Shown piece by piece: positions 20,837-32,572 of a stretch of DNA of 64,000 nt; the stretch's first letter is position 1, and the number at the start of each line of letters is the position of its first letter. The notes under the pieces were generated by a model that worked only from the letters and a program-made list of their open reading frames with translations, was not told the DNA's origin and ran no database searches. The stretch lies in contig VGHN01000001.1 of the NCBI GenBank assembly GCA_016868255.1, forward strand, positions 62,001 to 126,000, written 5' to 3'. The DNA comes from Betaproteobacteria bacterium (GTDB lineage Bacteria; Pseudomonadota; Gammaproteobacteria; Burkholderiales; Burkholderiaceae_A). The position numbers were made by a program, and so were the translations under genes.

Positions 20837-20939
20837 CTCCCGCAGCCATGCCGCACCGACCGCGAGTTCGAGCCCTCCTGTGCTCGAGCGTCCCTCGGAG
20901 AAGTTTTCCGAGGCGGTGCTGGACTGACCGGGTATTGGC

Positions 20940-21596
20940 TTAGCGGAGTCCAGCGATGTAGACAGAAAGGGCCTCGATTTCTTGGTCCGACAGCAAGGCA
21001 GAGATGGTCATCATCTGTTTGCTATTGGCTCGTTGCTTGGCGCGAAAGGCCACAAGTTGAGCCTTGGTGTAATCGGCGTGCTGGCCCGAGAGACGGGGAT
21101 ACTCCGCAGGAATCCCGGCGCCATTTGGAGCATGGCAACCAACGCAGGCCGGAATGCCCTTTGAGGGCATGCCACCACGATAGATGCTTTGACCGAGCGC
21201 CACGACCTCTTTATTTTGAGCAAAGGCTGGCTTGATTGCCTGCGCGGCATAAAAAGCCGAAACGTTGCGAATGTCCTCAGGGGTCAGGGTGGCGGCAAAT
21301 CCGGCCATGATTGCGTTTTCACGCTCGGCCTTATTGGCACCGGGCTTGACGCGAAAATTGAGAAGTTGCTTCTCCAAGTAGGCGGCATGCTGACTCGCAA
21401 GAATGGGGTTCATTGGCGCTGCGCTGTTGCCATCGGCGGCATGGCATGCGGCACAGACCTGAGCAGCCACTGCCTGGCCCTTGGCAATATCTGCTTTGGG
21501 CACTGCCGCCGGGGTTGCAGCCCACGACGTAGCGCTGCCGATGCAGCCGAGCAAAACCAAAGCACGCGAAAGGGGGCGATGAAAAGAGACGGGCAT
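20940..21596 (-). CDS. Dihaem cytochrome c4
   Basis: Periplasmic dihaem electron carrier between the bc1 complex and terminal oxidases. A signal peptide (ALVLLGCIGSATSWA) is followed by two c-type domains with CAACH (C48-H52) and CVGCH (C151-H155). Methionine-ligand candidates lie in IMAGFAATLTPEDI and KQMMTISALLSDQEI. 218 residues, typical for c4. It heads the leftward resB-ccsB-msrPQ series and is divergent from engB. A natural client of the neighbouring ResB/CcsB system. Confidence 0.94.
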   Translation of the reverse strand: MPVSFHRPLSRALVLLGCIGSATSWAATPAAVPKADIAKGQAVAAQVCAACHAADGNSAAPMNPILASQHAAYLEKQLLNFRVKPGANKAERENAIMAGFAATLTPEDIRNVSAFYAAQAIKPAFAQNKEVVALGQSIYRGGMPSKGIPACVGCHAPNGAGIPAEYPRLSGQHADYTKAQLVAFRAKQRANSKQMMTISALLSDQEIEALSVYIAGLR

Positions 21597-21621
21597 GTCA
21601 AACTCCGTGGAGAGTAATCAT

Positions 21622-21636
21622 TAGGGTAGAACCCTA
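21622..21636. promoter_or_regulatory. Perfect palindrome tagggt-aga-accct-a in the cyt c4/engB divergent gap
   Basis: TAGGGT (21622-21627) and ACCCTA (21631-21636) form a 6-bp inverted repeat with a 3-bp centre, located in the 48-bp gap between two divergent genes and next to an AT-rich TTTTAAAT stretch that could hold a -10 box. It could be an operator; no known regulator consensus is claimed. Confidence 0.35.
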
Positions 21637-21644
21637 GATTTTAA

Positions 21645-23388
<1,744 letters not shown>

Positions 23389-23425
23389 GCCGGGCGTTGT
23401 AAGACGCGAGCGGGCAGACGGACGC

Positions 23426-23453
23426 GGCGGTCACCCGGGAGGCGGTCACCCGG
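23426..23453. repeat. Tandem-like direct repeat ggcggtcacccgg (x2) in hemB/rplQ convergent gap
   Basis: A 13-bp unit occurs at 23426-23438 and 23441-23453, 15 bp apart, inside the 97-bp gap between convergent hemB and rplQ. The gap also contains GCGGGC and GCCCGC arms that could fold, but no T-run, so it is not a canonical terminator. Confidence 0.6.
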
Positions 23454-23485
23454 TCTGGCCCGGGCGCCCGCAGTCGATTCGGGTG

Positions 23486-23872
23486 TTAGTTTGCCTCGGT
23501 CGGGTCGGCCACCTCGGGACGATCGACCAGCTCCATGAGTGCCATGGGCGCGTTGTCACCCTGGCGGAAGCCCCATTTCAGAATTCGGCAATAGCCGCCT
23601 GGACGGCTCGCATAACGCGGGCCGATCTCGTCAAAAAGCTTGATCACCATGTCCCGATCCCGCAGGCGATTGAATGCAAGGCGCTTGTTGGCCAGGGTGG
23701 GCGACTTCCCGATGGTGATCAATGGCTCAACCACTTTCCTGAGCTCCTTGGCCTTCGGAAGGGTTGTACGAATGGCTTCATGACGAAGCAAGGCATTGGC
23801 CATGTTTCGGAACATGGCCGAACGGTGACTCGAGGTTCGGTTGAGCTTGCGCAATCCATGACGGTGACGCAT
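23486..23872 (-). CDS. rplQ: 50S ribosomal protein L17
   Basis: Last gene of the alpha operon, 18 bp after rpoA. It begins [24 protein letters not shown], the L17 signature, and is 128 residues with a short acidic tail ([12 protein letters not shown]). L17 lines the exit-tunnel region of the 50S subunit. Confidence 0.98.
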   Translation of the reverse strand: MRHRHGLRKLNRTSSHRSAMFRNMANALLRHEAIRTTLPKAKELRKVVEPLITIGKSPTLANKRLAFNRLRDRDMVIKLFDEIGPRYASRPGGYCRILKWGFRQGDNAPMALMELVDRPEVADPTEAN

Positions 23873-23890
23873 CGCGGTTCTCCTTCTGTA

Positions 23891-24865
23891 TTAGCGGTCA
23901 AGACCGGCCGGTGGCCAGTTCTCGAGTTTCATTCCCAACGTGAGGCCACGAGAGGCAAGAACCTCTTTGATCTCGTTGAGTGACTTGCGGCCCAGGTTCG
24001 GCGTTTTGAGTAATTCGTTTTCTGTGCGCTGAATCAGATCGCCAATGTAATAGATACTCTCGGCCTTCAAGCAGTTCGCAGAGCGCACCGTCAACTCCAA
24101 GTCGTCCACCGGGCGCATGAGCATGGGGTCGACCTGCGCCGAGCGAGCGGCCTCTGCAATGGGCTCTCCGCCCTCGAGTGCCGCGAAAACAGAGAGTTGC
24201 TCAACCAGAATCCGTGCCGATTGACGAACCGCATCCTCTGGCTCGAGCACGCCACTGGTCTCGACCTCGAGGACGAGGCGATCGAGATCGGTTCTCTGCT
24301 CAACCCGTGCGCTCTCAACGGCATAACTCACTCGACGAACCGGGGAAAAGGATGCATCGAGAACGATGCGGCCAATCGAACGGTTTGTCTCATCACCGAC
24401 GTTGCGAAGCGTCCCGGGTACATACCCGCGACCCTTCTCAACGCGGGCCTGTAGTTCGAGTCGAACGTCATCGGAGAGGCGCGCAATCACATGCTCGGGA
24501 TTGAGGATGGTGACGTCGTGGGGCAGATCGAAATCTGCCGCAGTGACAACACCTGGGCCTTGCTTTCGGAGGGACAGCAAGACATCGCCACGGCCCTCAA
24601 GACGAAAGACCACGCCCTTGAGATTAAGAAGGAGATCGACAACATCCTCTTCCATCCCCTCGATGGTGGAGTACTCATGGACAACCCCAGTAATTTGGAC
24701 CTCGGTGGGCGCGTAGCCCTCCATAGACGAGAGCAAAACACGACGAAGCGCGTTGCCAAGCGTATGGCCAAACCCGCGCTCAAAGGGCTCCATGACGATC
24801 TTTGCCGTGTTGGTGCCTGTGGGTTCGACCTCAATGATGCGGGGCTTCAGAAATGCATTCAGCAT
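23891..24865 (-). CDS. rpoA: RNA polymerase alpha subunit
   Basis: 324 residues. The N-terminal dimerisation domain ([31 protein letters not shown]) nucleates assembly of beta and beta'. The C-terminal domain ([50 protein letters not shown]) contacts UP elements and activators; the arginine and NPNLG-like positions of helix 1/4 are present as TPNLGRKS. Located between rpsD and rplQ as in the standard alpha operon. Confidence 0.98.
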   Translation of the reverse strand: MLNAFLKPRIIEVEPTGTNTAKIVMEPFERGFGHTLGNALRRVLLSSMEGYAPTEVQITGVVHEYSTIEGMEEDVVDLLLNLKGVVFRLEGRGDVLLSLRKQGPGVVTAADFDLPHDVTILNPEHVIARLSDDVRLELQARVEKGRGYVPGTLRNVGDETNRSIGRIVLDASFSPVRRVSYAVESARVEQRTDLDRLVLEVETSGVLEPEDAVRQSARILVEQLSVFAALEGGEPIAEAARSAQVDPMLMRPVDDLELTVRSANCLKAESIYYIGDLIQRTENELLKTPNLGRKSLNEIKEVLASRGLTLGMKLENWPPAGLDR

Positions 24866-24893
24866 GTCGTTCCTTCTCTATCGATCGATTCAA

Positions 24894-25517
24894 TTAGCGG
24901 GAATAGAGCTCAACAATGAGGCTCTCGTTGATCTCTGCCGACAGGTCGGAGCGATCGGGTGTCTGTTTAAAAACACCCTCCATCTTTTTCGGGTCTACGG
25001 TGATCCATCCCGGAAAGCCGTTTTGCTCGGCCAGTTCGAGTGAAGCAATGATGCGTGCCTGGCCGCGGGATTTCTCCACGATCGAGACGACATCATTGGG
25101 CATCACTTGTGCCGATGGAATGTTGCAGGGCTTTCCGTTGAGGAGAATGGCCCGGTGACTGACGAGTTGGCGGGCCTCGGAACGGGTGGAGCCAAACCCC
25201 ATGCGGAAGACCACGTTGTCGAGACGAGACTCTAGCAGTTTGAGAAGGCTCTCACCGGTGTTTCCTTTTCTCTTCGATGCCAGAGCAAAGTAACGGCGAA
25301 ATTGGCGTTCAAGCATTCCATAGATGCGCTTGACCTTTTGCTTCTCGCGAAGCTGCTTGCCGTAGTCAGAGGTACGTGCACCCGAGGTGCGTCCGTGCTG
25401 ACCGGGTTTGCTGTCTTGCTTACACTTGGACTCAAGCGAGCGACGTGCACTCTTTAAGCCGAGATCGGTGCCTTCCCGGCGCGATAACTTACAACGAGGA
25501 CCAACATAACGTGCCAC
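24894..25517 (-). CDS. rpsD: 30S ribosomal protein S4
   Basis: Primary 16S rRNA-binding assembly protein, 207 residues, starting at a GTG (25517). [23 protein letters not shown] and the S4 RNA-binding motif ([32 protein letters not shown]) identify it. It lacks the zinc-cysteine cluster of the C+ S4 form. In E. coli S4 is the alpha-operon translational repressor. The 110-nt leader between rpsK and rpsD folds into three predicted stem-loops (separate entry). Confidence 0.98.
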   Translation of the reverse strand: MARYVGPRCKLSRREGTDLGLKSARRSLESKCKQDSKPGQHGRTSGARTSDYGKQLREKQKVKRIYGMLERQFRRYFALASKRKGNTGESLLKLLESRLDNVVFRMGFGSTRSEARQLVSHRAILLNGKPCNIPSAQVMPNDVVSIVEKSRGQARIIASLELAEQNGFPGWITVDPKKMEGVFKQTPDRSDLSAEINESLIVELYSR

Positions 25518-25537
25518 TTCGATTCCTTTTCGAAAGC

Positions 25538-25616
25538 CGTCCCTTTTTCAGGGGACGAAGTGTTCGGAGCATTCCGAACGGTGGACTTAAACAAGGCGAA
25601 CCCATGCGGGCTCGCC
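25538..25616 (-). ncRNA. Three consecutive stem-loops in the rpsK-rpsD intercistronic leader
   Basis: On the minus strand three inverted repeats follow one another: GGCGAGCCC/GGGTTCGCC with tetraloop GCAT (25595-25616, one G-U), GTTCGGA/TCCGAAC with loop ATGC (25562-25579, perfect), and CGTCCC/GGGACG with an 8-nt loop (25538-25557, perfect). They occupy most of the 110-nt gap, 21 nt before the rpsD GTG. Possible S4 autoregulatory site or RNA processing element; the function is inferred only. Confidence 0.5.
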
Positions 25617-25627
25617 ACCCTTAAAAC

Positions 25628-26029
25628 TTAGATTCGACGACGCTTCGGCGGACGGCAGCCGTTGTGAGGGACCGGCGTTACATCGGAGATTTGAGTCACG
25701 CGGATTCCCAATGAATTGAGGGCGCGCACGGTGGACTCGCGACCCGGGCCGGGGCCCTTGATGCGGACCTCGATATTCTTCACTCCACACTCGAGGGCAA
25801 CTCGACCCGCGGCCTCTGCAGCCACCTGGGCGGCAAACGGGGTGCTCTTGCGACTGCCCTTGAAGCCCGCACCACCAGAAGTCGCCCAGGAGAGGGTGTT
25901 CCCCTGACGATCGGTGATGGTGATGATGGTGTTGTTGAAGGAGGCATGAATATGCGCAACCGCGTCGGTTACGTTCTTGCGAACCTTCTTACGAGTGCGC
26001 TGCCCAGATGCGGATCCAGCTTTTGCCAT
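25628..26029 (-). CDS. rpsK: 30S ribosomal protein S11
   Basis: 133 residues: [31 protein letters not shown] and the C-terminal [20 protein letters not shown] are diagnostic. S11 sits on the 30S platform near the E-site mRNA path. Second gene of the alpha operon, 15 bp after rpsM. Confidence 0.98.
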   Translation of the reverse strand: MAKAGSASGQRTRKKVRKNVTDAVAHIHASFNNTIITITDRQGNTLSWATSGGAGFKGSRKSTPFAAQVAAEAAGRVALECGVKNIEVRIKGPGPGRESTVRALNSLGIRVTQISDVTPVPHNGCRPPKRRRI

Positions 26030-26044
26030 GTCTTGCTCCTAGCC

Positions 26045-26410
26045 TTATTTCTTCAGTGTAATGCTGCCCTTGCGAGGGCCTTTGCGAGTCCGTGCATTGG
26101 TGCGGGTGCGCTGCCCACGCACTGGAAGCCCCTTGCGATGGCGCATGCCGCGGTAGCAGCCAAGGTCCATCAAACGCTTGATGGACATCGAGACCTCTCG
26201 GCGAAGGTCGCCCTCGGTGGTGAACTTTCCGACCTCGGAGCGCAGCCGATCGAGTTCATCGTCGGTCAGGTCTTTGACCTTCTTCGACGGGGATACGCCC
26301 GCTGCTTCGCAGATCAGTCGAGCGCGGGGGCGTCCGATACCGAAAATGGCGGTGAGGCCAATCTCGGCATGTTGGTGGCTGGGAATGTTGATGCCTGCAA
26401 TACGTGCCAT
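26045..26410 (-). CDS. rpsM: 30S ribosomal protein S13
   Basis: 121 residues beginning [30 protein letters not shown]; the C-terminal [25 protein letters not shown] tail reaches the P-site tRNAs. First gene of the alpha operon, 12 bp after rpmJ. In E. coli the S4 repressor binds the rpsM leader, but here the gap is too short to hold that pseudoknot. Confidence 0.98.
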   Translation of the reverse strand: MARIAGINIPSHQHAEIGLTAIFGIGRPRARLICEAAGVSPSKKVKDLTDDELDRLRSEVGKFTTEGDLRREVSMSIKRLMDLGCYRGMRHRKGLPVRGQRTRTNARTRKGPRKGSITLKK

Positions 26411-26422
26411 GCGATGGTCTCC

Positions 26423-26536
26423 TTAACCTTGCCGCTGCTTGTGACGCGGGTCTGTGCAAATCACACGAACCACGCCATGGCGTTTAATGATCTTGCAGTT
26501 GCGGCAGATGCGCCTAACCGATGCGAGTACTTTCAT
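26423..26536 (-). CDS. rpmJ: 50S ribosomal protein L36 (zinc-finger form)
   Basis: A 37-residue gene missing from the ORF track. Reading the minus strand from the ATG at 26536 gives [20 protein letters not shown]...[11 protein letters not shown], with the CxxC...C...H zinc ribbon of the C+ form. It lies between infA and rpsM, the usual end of the spc operon. Confidence 0.97.
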   Translation of the reverse strand: MKVLASVRRICRNCKIIKRHGVVRVICTDPRHKQRQG

Positions 26537-26577
26537 GATCGACCCTCTTACTTTCCGTTCAATGACTTAAGCATTCT

Positions 26578-26796
26578 TTACTTCGCCCTAAATACAATTC
26601 GAGCCCTGGTGAGGTCGTAAGGCGTGAGCTCCACAGTGACTTTGTCTCCAGGAAGGATGCGGATGTAATGCATGCGCATCTTTCCTGAGATGTGGCCCAA
26701 GACCACATGGCCGTTTTCCAACTTGACGCGAAAGGTGGCATTGGGGAGGTTCTCCACAATTTCGCCCTGCATCTGAATCGCATCGTCTTTGGCCAT
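26578..26796 (-). CDS. infA: Translation initiation factor IF-1
   Basis: 72-residue OB-fold protein that occupies the 30S A site during initiation: [41 protein letters not shown]. The start overlaps the secY stop by 1 nt. Betaproteobacteria often keep infA between secY and rpmJ, as here. Confidence 0.98.
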   Translation of the reverse strand: MAKDDAIQMQGEIVENLPNATFRVKLENGHVVLGHISGKMRMHYIRILPGDKVTVELTPYDLTRARIVFRAK

Positions 26797-28103
26797 CAGG
26801 ACGCCATCCCGCCCTTGAAGTTGGCCTTTTTCAAGAGACTCTCGTACTGCTGCGACATGACGTAGGACTGCAGTTGCGCCATGAAGTCCATCGTGACCAC
26901 CACAATAATCAACAGAGACGTACCACCAAAGTAGAAAGGCACGTTGTATTGCAGAACAAGGAATTCCGGGAGAAGACAGACCAAGGTGATGTAGATGGCC
27001 CCCACTAGAGTCAGACGCATAAGAATCTTGTCGATGTAGCGAGCCGTCTGATCTCCGGGACGAATTCCTGGGATGAGCGCGCCACTCTTCTTTAGATTGT
27101 CAGCCGTGTCCTTGCTGTTGAATACAAGGGCCGTGTAGAAGAAACAGAAGAAGACGATCGCACTCGCGTAAAGCGCGATATAAAGGGGTTGCCCGGGTGA
27201 AAGTGAGGCGGCCATGTCTGAGAGCCAGCGCATGTTGCCCTCGGGCCCGCCACTGAACCACGAGGTAAGGGTGGCCGGGAACAGGATGATGCTCGACGCG
27301 AAGATGGGGGGAATGACGCCGGCCATATTGAGCTTCAGTGGCAGATGCGAGGTTTGGCCCTGATAGATCTTATTGCCCACCTGGCGCTTGGCATAGTTCA
27401 CCAAAATACGGCGCTGTCCACGCTCAACGAACACCACAAATGCTGTCACGGCAACCACCAACACCAGAATAAAGAGCATGATCAAAGCGCTCATGGACCC
27501 CGTGCGAACCAGTTCAAACAGTCCCGCCAGCGCTCCTGGTAGTCCGGCGACAATGCCGGCGAAAATGATGATCGAGATGCCATTGCCGAGGCCGCGCTCG
27601 GTGATTTGCTCGCCCAACCACATCAGGAACATGGTTCCAGTAACCAGTGAGACGACCGTGGTGAACCGGAACATCATGCTCGGATCAATCACAAGCCCAG
27701 GCTGGCTCTCAATCGCCACGGAGATGCCAATGGCCTGGACAATGGCCAGCACAACTGTGCCGTAGCGGGTGTACTGAGTGATCTTTCGGCGACCCGCTTC
27801 GCCCTCCTTCTTCAGAGCCTCGAGGGTGGGTGAGACCACACTCATGAGTTGCATGATGATCGAGGCAGAGATGTAGGGCATGATGCCCAGCGCGAAAATA
27901 GTGAAGCGGGAGAGCGCTCCGCCCGAGAACATATTGAAGAGGCCCAGAATGCCCCCCGCCTGGGACTGAAATAGTTTGGCCAACTCCTGGGGGTCGATGC
28001 CCGGCACGGGAATGTGTGCACCCAGTCGATAGACGACCAGGGCCAGCACCAGAAAAATCAGGCGCTTGCGAAGGTCGGCGAATTTATCGACTTTGGGCAG
28101 CAT
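26796..28103 (-). CDS. secY: Protein translocase subunit SecY
   Basis: Channel-forming subunit of the SecYEG translocon, 435 residues, ten transmembrane helices. Recognisable segments are [59 protein letters not shown] (plug and helix 2), [16 protein letters not shown], and the cytosolic C5 loop with [26 protein letters not shown]. Lies between rplO and infA; its partner SecE is encoded at 53.9 kb. Confidence 0.98.
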   Translation of the reverse strand: MLPKVDKFADLRKRLIFLVLALVVYRLGAHIPVPGIDPQELAKLFQSQAGGILGLFNMFSGGALSRFTIFALGIMPYISASIIMQLMSVVSPTLEALKKEGEAGRRKITQYTRYGTVVLAIVQAIGISVAIESQPGLVIDPSMMFRFTTVVSLVTGTMFLMWLGEQITERGLGNGISIIIFAGIVAGLPGALAGLFELVRTGSMSALIMLFILVLVVAVTAFVVFVERGQRRILVNYAKRQVGNKIYQGQTSHLPLKLNMAGVIPPIFASSIILFPATLTSWFSGGPEGNMRWLSDMAASLSPGQPLYIALYASAIVFFCFFYTALVFNSKDTADNLKKSGALIPGIRPGDQTARYIDKILMRLTLVGAIYITLVCLLPEFLVLQYNVPFYFGGTSLLIIVVVTMDFMAQLQSYVMSQQYESLLKKANFKGGMAS

Positions 28104-28156
28104 GGTTGGGCGTTTTGATTACGTGGATGAGGGGCGGAGGAAGTCCCAATGCCCCT

Positions 28157-28642
28157 TTAGGCGGCCTTGTTCTTGGGAGGTAGTTTGCGAACCTTTTCGA
28201 CCGGGATGGGCAGGACGACCGTGCCGCCTGCCTTTTCGATTGCAGCCTTCGCTCCGGCCGTCACGCCCAGGCCCTTGAGGCTGACCTTGCGGCCAATACT
28301 GCCAGAGAGGATGACCTTTGCATGACGCGCCAATTCCGAAATCACCCCGGCTTGCTTGAGTGCGAGCAGATCGATTTCATCAATCGGCAGACGGTTGATC
28401 TCGGAGAGTCGGACCTCTTCGGTGAAGCGGCCAAACGGCGCGGTAAATCCGCGCTTGGGCAGGCGCCGATGCATCGGCATCTGCCCCCCCTCGAAGCCCA
28501 CCTTGTGGAAACCGCCAGAGCGAGACTTCTGACCCTTGTGGCCGCGACCCGCTGTCTTGCCGAGGCCGGAACCGATACCGCGGCCCACCCTCTTCTTCGC
28601 GTGCTTCGCACCCTCGGCCGGCGCAATGGTGTTGAGACGCAT
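28157..28642 (-). CDS. rplO: 50S ribosomal protein L15
   Basis: [51 protein letters not shown] is the L15 core (quoted in pieces: [19 protein letters not shown]). The start at 28642 ([11 protein letters not shown]) matches family N termini; the ORF track's MKES extension overlaps rpmD. About 161 residues, some 15 longer than usual, owing to the basic, proline-containing tail [17 protein letters not shown]. Confidence 0.96.
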   Translation of the reverse strand: MRLNTIAPAEGAKHAKKRVGRGIGSGLGKTAGRGHKGQKSRSGGFHKVGFEGGQMPMHRRLPKRGFTAPFGRFTEEVRLSEINRLPIDEIDLLALKQAGVISELARHAKVILSGSIGRKVSLKGLGVTAGAKAAIEKAGGTVVLPIPVEKVRKLPPKNKAA

Positions 28643-28650
28643 TGACTCTT

Positions 28651-28842
28651 TCATGACTGACCTTCCACGATTTGAACCATGTAGGAAACCTTGTTGACCA
28701 TGCCGCGGACGGCTGGCGTGTCCTCAAGAACCCGGGTCTGGCGAATCTTCTTCAGCCCCAAGCCGAGGACCGTTGCACGGTGATCGGAGCGCGTACCCAC
28801 AGGGCTCTTGATGAGCTTGACAGTAATGGTGGATTTGGCCAC
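28651..28842 (-). CDS. rpmD: 50S ribosomal protein L30
   Basis: 63 residues, [34 protein letters not shown], the short bacterial L30. It follows rpsE by 10 bp and precedes rplO in the spc operon. Confidence 0.97.
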   Translation of the reverse strand: MAKSTITVKLIKSPVGTRSDHRATVLGLGLKKIRQTRVLEDTPAVRGMVNKVSYMVQIVEGQS

Positions 28843-28852
28843 TTGATACTCC

Positions 28853-29371
28853 TTAACTCAGGATCTGTTCAACGGAGAGGCCGCGCTTGTTGGCCACTTC
28901 GCTGGGTGTCTGCATGCGCTTGAGACCATTGATGGTCGCCCGCACCATGTTGTAGGGGTTGGTCGAGCCAATACTTTTGGCCACGACATCGGTGACGCCC
29001 ATGACCTCAAAGATGGCGCGCATAGGACCGCCGGCGATGATTCCAGTGCCCTTGGCCGCAGGGGAAATGAGCACTGTAGAGGCGCCATGCTTACCGGTGA
29101 CGGTGTGATGAAAGGTGCCGCCCTTGAGTGGCACACGCACCAACCGTCGACGGGCTTCATCCATCGCTTTTTGAACCGCCACGGGCACCTCACGGGACTT
29201 GCCCTTGCCCATGCCGATGCTTCCATCGCCATCGCCCACCACCGTGAGGGCAGCAAAACCAAGGATGCGACCCCCTTTGACGGTCTTGCTCACACGGTTC
29301 ACGGCGATCATCTTTTCCCGCAGTCCGTCATCGCGGTCTTCGGTGGTTACTCTTGCTTGCATCTTTGCCAT
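28853..29371 (-). CDS. rpsE: 30S ribosomal protein S5
   Basis: 172 residues; the double-stranded RNA-binding fold [32 protein letters not shown] and the C-terminal [28 protein letters not shown]-type segment are visible. S5 helps decoding fidelity and mRNA unwinding. The spectinomycin-sensitive loop (KTVKGGR) has no evident change. Confidence 0.98.
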   Translation of the reverse strand: MAKMQARVTTEDRDDGLREKMIAVNRVSKTVKGGRILGFAALTVVGDGDGSIGMGKGKSREVPVAVQKAMDEARRRLVRVPLKGGTFHHTVTGKHGASTVLISPAAKGTGIIAGGPMRAIFEVMGVTDVVAKSIGSTNPYNMVRATINGLKRMQTPSEVANKRGLSVEQILS

Positions 29372-29400
29372 AAAGCTTTTCCCTGTTTAGCTTGGTTCGC

Positions 29401-29772
29401 TTAAAACTGCAGACCGCCCTCGCGGGCAGCATCGGCCAGTGCCTTCACTCGGCCGTGGTAACGGAAGCCGGCGCGGTCGAAGGCGACGGATGAAATTCCT
29501 GCGGCCTTTGCCTTCTCGGCCACCCGCTTGCCCACCAGCGCAGCAGCGGCAACATTCCCGCCCTTGCCCGTCTGACCCGCAAGGGCCGAGCGCACCTCCG
29601 CCTCAAGGGTGGAGGCACTGACCAAGACCTTGGCCGATGTGCTGTCGGTGATCGTCGCGTAGATGTGCAGATTGGTTCGGTGAACCGAGAGTCGAAGGAC
29701 TCGGAGTTCGCGAATTTTTGCGCGGGCCTGTCGGGCCCGGCGCAGTCTGGATGTGGCTTTATCGGTTGTCAT
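29401..29772 (-). CDS. rplR: 50S ribosomal protein L18
   Basis: 123 residues, [31 protein letters not shown] and [22 protein letters not shown]. Binds 5S rRNA together with L5. Between rplF and rpsE, with 17-29 bp gaps. Confidence 0.98.
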   Translation of the reverse strand: MTTDKATSRLRRARQARAKIRELRVLRLSVHRTNLHIYATITDSTSAKVLVSASTLEAEVRSALAGQTGKGGNVAAAALVGKRVAEKAKAAGISSVAFDRAGFRYHGRVKALADAAREGGLQF

Positions 29773-29789
29773 AGCAATGGGTCCCTCGA

Positions 29790-30323
29790 TTACTTCTTCT
29801 TGGTTTCTTTGATGATCACAACCTCATCGACATAGCGAACACCCTTGCCCTTGTAGGGCTCGGGTGGACGGAAGGCGCGCACTTCTGCAGCTACCTGACC
29901 AACGCGTTGCTTATCGATTCCCTTGATGATGATTTCGGTCGGGGTAGGCGTCTCGGCCTTGATTCCCTCCGGCAGGGCGTAATCCACTGGGTGCGAGAAA
30001 CCCAGGGAGAGATTGAGTGTCTTGCCCTGAGCCGCGGCCTTGTAGCCCACGCCCACCAGGCTGAGCTTCTTCTCAAACCCCTTTGAGACGCCTTGGACCA
30101 TGTTTGCAACCAGCGCGCGAAGTGTTCCGCTCATGGCTTTTGCATGGCGACTCTCATCTGCAACCTTGAACGTCAACGCGCCGGATTCCTGCGCAATGGC
30201 CACTTCGCCGGTTAAGGGCTGTGCCAGTGAGCCAAGAGGCCCCTTGATCACAATCTTTTCGCCAGAGAGTTGTGCCTCGACACCAGAGGGCAGGGGAACG
30301 GGGTATTTGGCAATTCGTGACAT
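29790..30323 (-). CDS. rplF: 50S ribosomal protein L6
   Basis: Start at 30323 ([21 protein letters not shown]), 177 residues; the ORF track's longer start at 30380 lies in rpsH. Two repeated RNA-binding domains end in [26 protein letters not shown]6 sits near the sarcin-ricin loop and factor-binding site. Confidence 0.98.
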   Translation of the reverse strand: MSRIAKYPVPLPSGVEAQLSGEKIVIKGPLGSLAQPLTGEVAIAQESGALTFKVADESRHAKAMSGTLRALVANMVQGVSKGFEKKLSLVGVGYKAAAQGKTLNLSLGFSHPVDYALPEGIKAETPTPTEIIIKGIDKQRVGQVAAEVRAFRPPEPYKGKGVRYVDEVVIIKETKKK

Positions 30324-30336
30324 GGTCTGTGTCTCC

Positions 30337-30732
30337 TTACGCAACGATGCCAATGACTTCACCACCCATGCCGGTGGCACGTGCCTTGCGATCGGTCATG
30401 AGTCCACGAGAAGTCGACACAATCGCAACACCCAATCCGTTCATGACGTTGGGGATGGCGCCGCAACCGCGGTAGACCCTCAGACCAGGACGCGACACAC
30501 GCTCTATCCGCTCGATGACTGGGCGGCCGGCGTGGTACTTCAGGCTGATCTCGAGATCGGACTTGGCGCCTTGCTGTTTGACTTCGAAGCCATCGATGTA
30601 ACCCTCGTCTTTCAGTAGGGTTGCAATGGCCACCTTCATCTTTGAGGAAGGCATATGTACCGAACGCTTTTCAACCCGCTGCGCGTTGCGAATGCGGGTG
30701 AACATGTCGGCGATGGGATCGTTCATGCTCAT
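30337..30732 (-). CDS. rpsH: 30S ribosomal protein S8
   Basis: 131 residues, [20 protein letters not shown] and the C-terminal [26 protein letters not shown]-type segment. Primary 16S rRNA binder; in E. coli it represses the spc operon by binding near rplE. Overlaps nothing; 13 bp upstream of rplF. Confidence 0.98.
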   Translation of the reverse strand: MSMNDPIADMFTRIRNAQRVEKRSVHMPSSKMKVAIATLLKDEGYIDGFEVKQQGAKSDLEISLKYHAGRPVIERIERVSRPGLRVYRGCGAIPNVMNGLGVAIVSTSRGLMTDRKARATGMGGEVIGIVA

Positions 30733-30777
30733 GCTTGAGACCCTTTTACGTTAGCTCTTTGGTGTTGTGTCAGTGAA

Positions 30778-31083
30778 TTACCAGCTGGCCTTGGTGAGGC
30801 CGGGCACCTCGCCACGAAAGGCGGCCTCGCGAATCTTTGCGCGCGCCAGGCCAAACATCTTGAAGGTGCCTCGGGGGCGTCCCGTGACTTGGCAGCGATT
30901 GCGAATACGGACGGGGCTTGAGTTTCGGGGCAATTTCTGGATTGCCAAGCGAGCCTCGTAGCGCTCCTCTTCTGTCTTCGACTGGTCGTCGATAATGGCC
31001 TGAAGGGCCTTGCGCTTGGGCGCGAATTTTTCAACCAGCGCAATGCGCTTTTTTTCGCGGTTGATCATTGAGAGTTTTGCCAT
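30778..31083 (-). CDS. rpsN: 30S ribosomal protein S14
   Basis: 101 residues, the long form without the zinc ribbon: [20 protein letters not shown] and [39 protein letters not shown] core. Located between rplE and rpsH as in E. coli. Confidence 0.98.
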   Translation of the reverse strand: MAKLSMINREKKRIALVEKFAPKRKALQAIIDDQSKTEEERYEARLAIQKLPRNSSPVRIRNRCQVTGRPRGTFKMFGLARAKIREAAFRGEVPGLTKASW

Positions 31084-31094
31084 GCTCAGTCCTA

Positions 31095-31634
31095 TTAGGA
31101 TTTGAAAGGGAAGCGGAAGGCGGCAAGCAGGGCCTTGGCTTCGTCATCGGTCTTTGCTGTGGTGGTGACGCTGATATTCAGGCCACGCACGGCATCGACT
31201 TTGTCGTACTCAATTTCGGGGAAGATGATTTGTTCTTTGACGCCAATGTTGTAGTTGCCTCGGCCATCGAATGCCTTGCCGGATATTCCACGGAAGTCGC
31301 GGACTCGTGGCAAAGCAATGGTGACAAAGCGATCGAGGAACTCGAACATGCGCGTGCCACGTAGGGTGACCATGCAGCCGATCGGATAGGCCTCACGAAT
31401 CTTAAAGGCAGCAATGGCTTTCCGCGCCTTGGTGACCACGGCTTTTTGACCGGCGATTTTGGTGAGATCGCCGACTGCGTTTTCAATAATTTTCTTTTCA
31501 GAAACCGCCTCGCCAAGGCCCATGTTGAGCGTGATCTTGGTTAGGCGGGGGACCTGCATGGCGCTCTTGTAGCCAAACTTGGCCATGAGCTCCGGGGCCA
31601 CCTTTTCCTTGTAGAACTCCTGCATGCGTGACAT
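31095..31634 (-). CDS. rplE: 50S ribosomal protein L5
   Basis: 179 residues; [24 protein letters not shown] and [33 protein letters not shown] are L5 signatures. Carries 5S rRNA into the 50S subunit and contacts P-site tRNA. Confidence 0.98.
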   Translation of the reverse strand: MSRMQEFYKEKVAPELMAKFGYKSAMQVPRLTKITLNMGLGEAVSEKKIIENAVGDLTKIAGQKAVVTKARKAIAAFKIREAYPIGCMVTLRGTRMFEFLDRFVTIALPRVRDFRGISGKAFDGRGNYNIGVKEQIIFPEIEYDKVDAVRGLNISVTTTAKTDDEAKALLAAFRFPFKS

Positions 31635-31660
31635 GTTTATATCCTTCAGTGACGTGCCGG

Positions 31661-31987
31661 TTATGCCGCTGGGCTTGGAATGGGGGACTTGTTTGAGGCG
31701 AAGACGCGTTGTTTGTCGCCTCCATCGCCCAACTTGATTTGAACCCGGTCTGCCTTTTGGGTCTCGGGATTGAAGATGGCCACATTCGACTGGTCGATGG
31801 GCATGGCCTTGTCGACGATTCCACCCTGCAGTCCCTTCATGGGGTTGGGCCGCTGGTGCTTCTTCACAATGTTGATGCCCTCGACAACCAAGTGGCTGTC
31901 ATTGACGCGACGAAGGACAACACCCCGTTTGCCCTTGTCTCGGCCTGTAATGACGATGACCTCATCGCCCTTTCGGATTTTGTTCAT
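31661..31987 (-). CDS. rplX: 50S ribosomal protein L24
   Basis: 108 residues; the KOW motif is [22 protein letters not shown], followed by [15 protein letters not shown]. An initiator of 50S assembly. Between rplN and rplE. Confidence 0.98.
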   Translation of the reverse strand: MNKIRKGDEVIVITGRDKGKRGVVLRRVNDSHLVVEGINIVKKHQRPNPMKGLQGGIVDKAMPIDQSNVAIFNPETQKADRVQIKLGDGGDKQRVFASNKSPIPSPAA

Positions 31988-32012
31988 TGTCTCGCTACCT
32001 TTTGCAAATCAA

Positions 32013-32381
32013 TCAGAGAACCTCGGGTGCGAGTGAGACGATTTTCATGAATCTCTCGGTTCGCAGTTCGCGGGTTACAGGTCCAAAAATTCGAGTGCCG
32101 ATGGGCTCCAGTTTTGTATTGAGCAGCACAGCGGCATTGCCGTCGAATCGAATGAGCGAGCCATCGGGGCGGCGAACGCCCTTGGCCGTGCGAACGACGA
32201 CGGCGTTGTAGATCTCGCCCTTTTTGACACGGCCACGTGGGGCGGCGTCTTTGATCGAGACCTTGATGATGTCACCCACACCGGCATAGCGGCGTTTGGA
32301 GCCCCCAAGCACCTTGATACACATTACTGAACGGGCGCCGGTATTGTCGGCGACGTCCAGACGCGATTGCATCTGAATCAT
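32013..32381 (-). CDS. rplN: 50S ribosomal protein L14
   Basis: 122 residues from the ATG at 32381 ([33 protein letters not shown]); the ORF track's extension to 32480 is not supported. First gene of the spc operon. It is separated from rpsQ by an unusually long 252-bp gap that holds a candidate promoter. Confidence 0.98.
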   Translation of the reverse strand: MIQMQSRLDVADNTGARSVMCIKVLGGSKRRYAGVGDIIKVSIKDAAPRGRVKKGEIYNAVVVRTAKGVRRPDGSLIRFDGNAAVLLNTKLEPIGTRIFGPVTRELRTERFMKIVSLAPEVL

Positions 32382-32572
32382 GCTGATTCCTTCATTCAAC
32401 GAGTCAACAGCGGAAGGTCCTGCTCCCAACTTTGCTAATTCGAATGGAACACATGCCAGAACCGCTTGGCTTGCATTCAACTCGGCGCCGCTTCGAACTC
32501 CAGCCGGCGCTTTTCAGCCAGTTTTGGGCCCGTGTTCAAAAAACGCGGGGAGAAAACTACGAAGCCGGTGAT

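Noticed and set aside
20661-20849. Short ORF MAAGGGRTPELHAI... as an alternative resB start with frameshift
   Set aside because: It is in a different frame from the clear ResB membrane helices and would need a programmed frameshift without any slippery site seen.
23426-23453. CRISPR-like repeat
   Set aside because: Only two 13-bp units 2 bp apart, no spacers and no cas genes; a simple direct repeat.
32382-32480. 33-residue N-terminal extension of rplN
   Set aside because: Family N terminus MIQMQSRL starts at 32381; the extension is noncoding leader.
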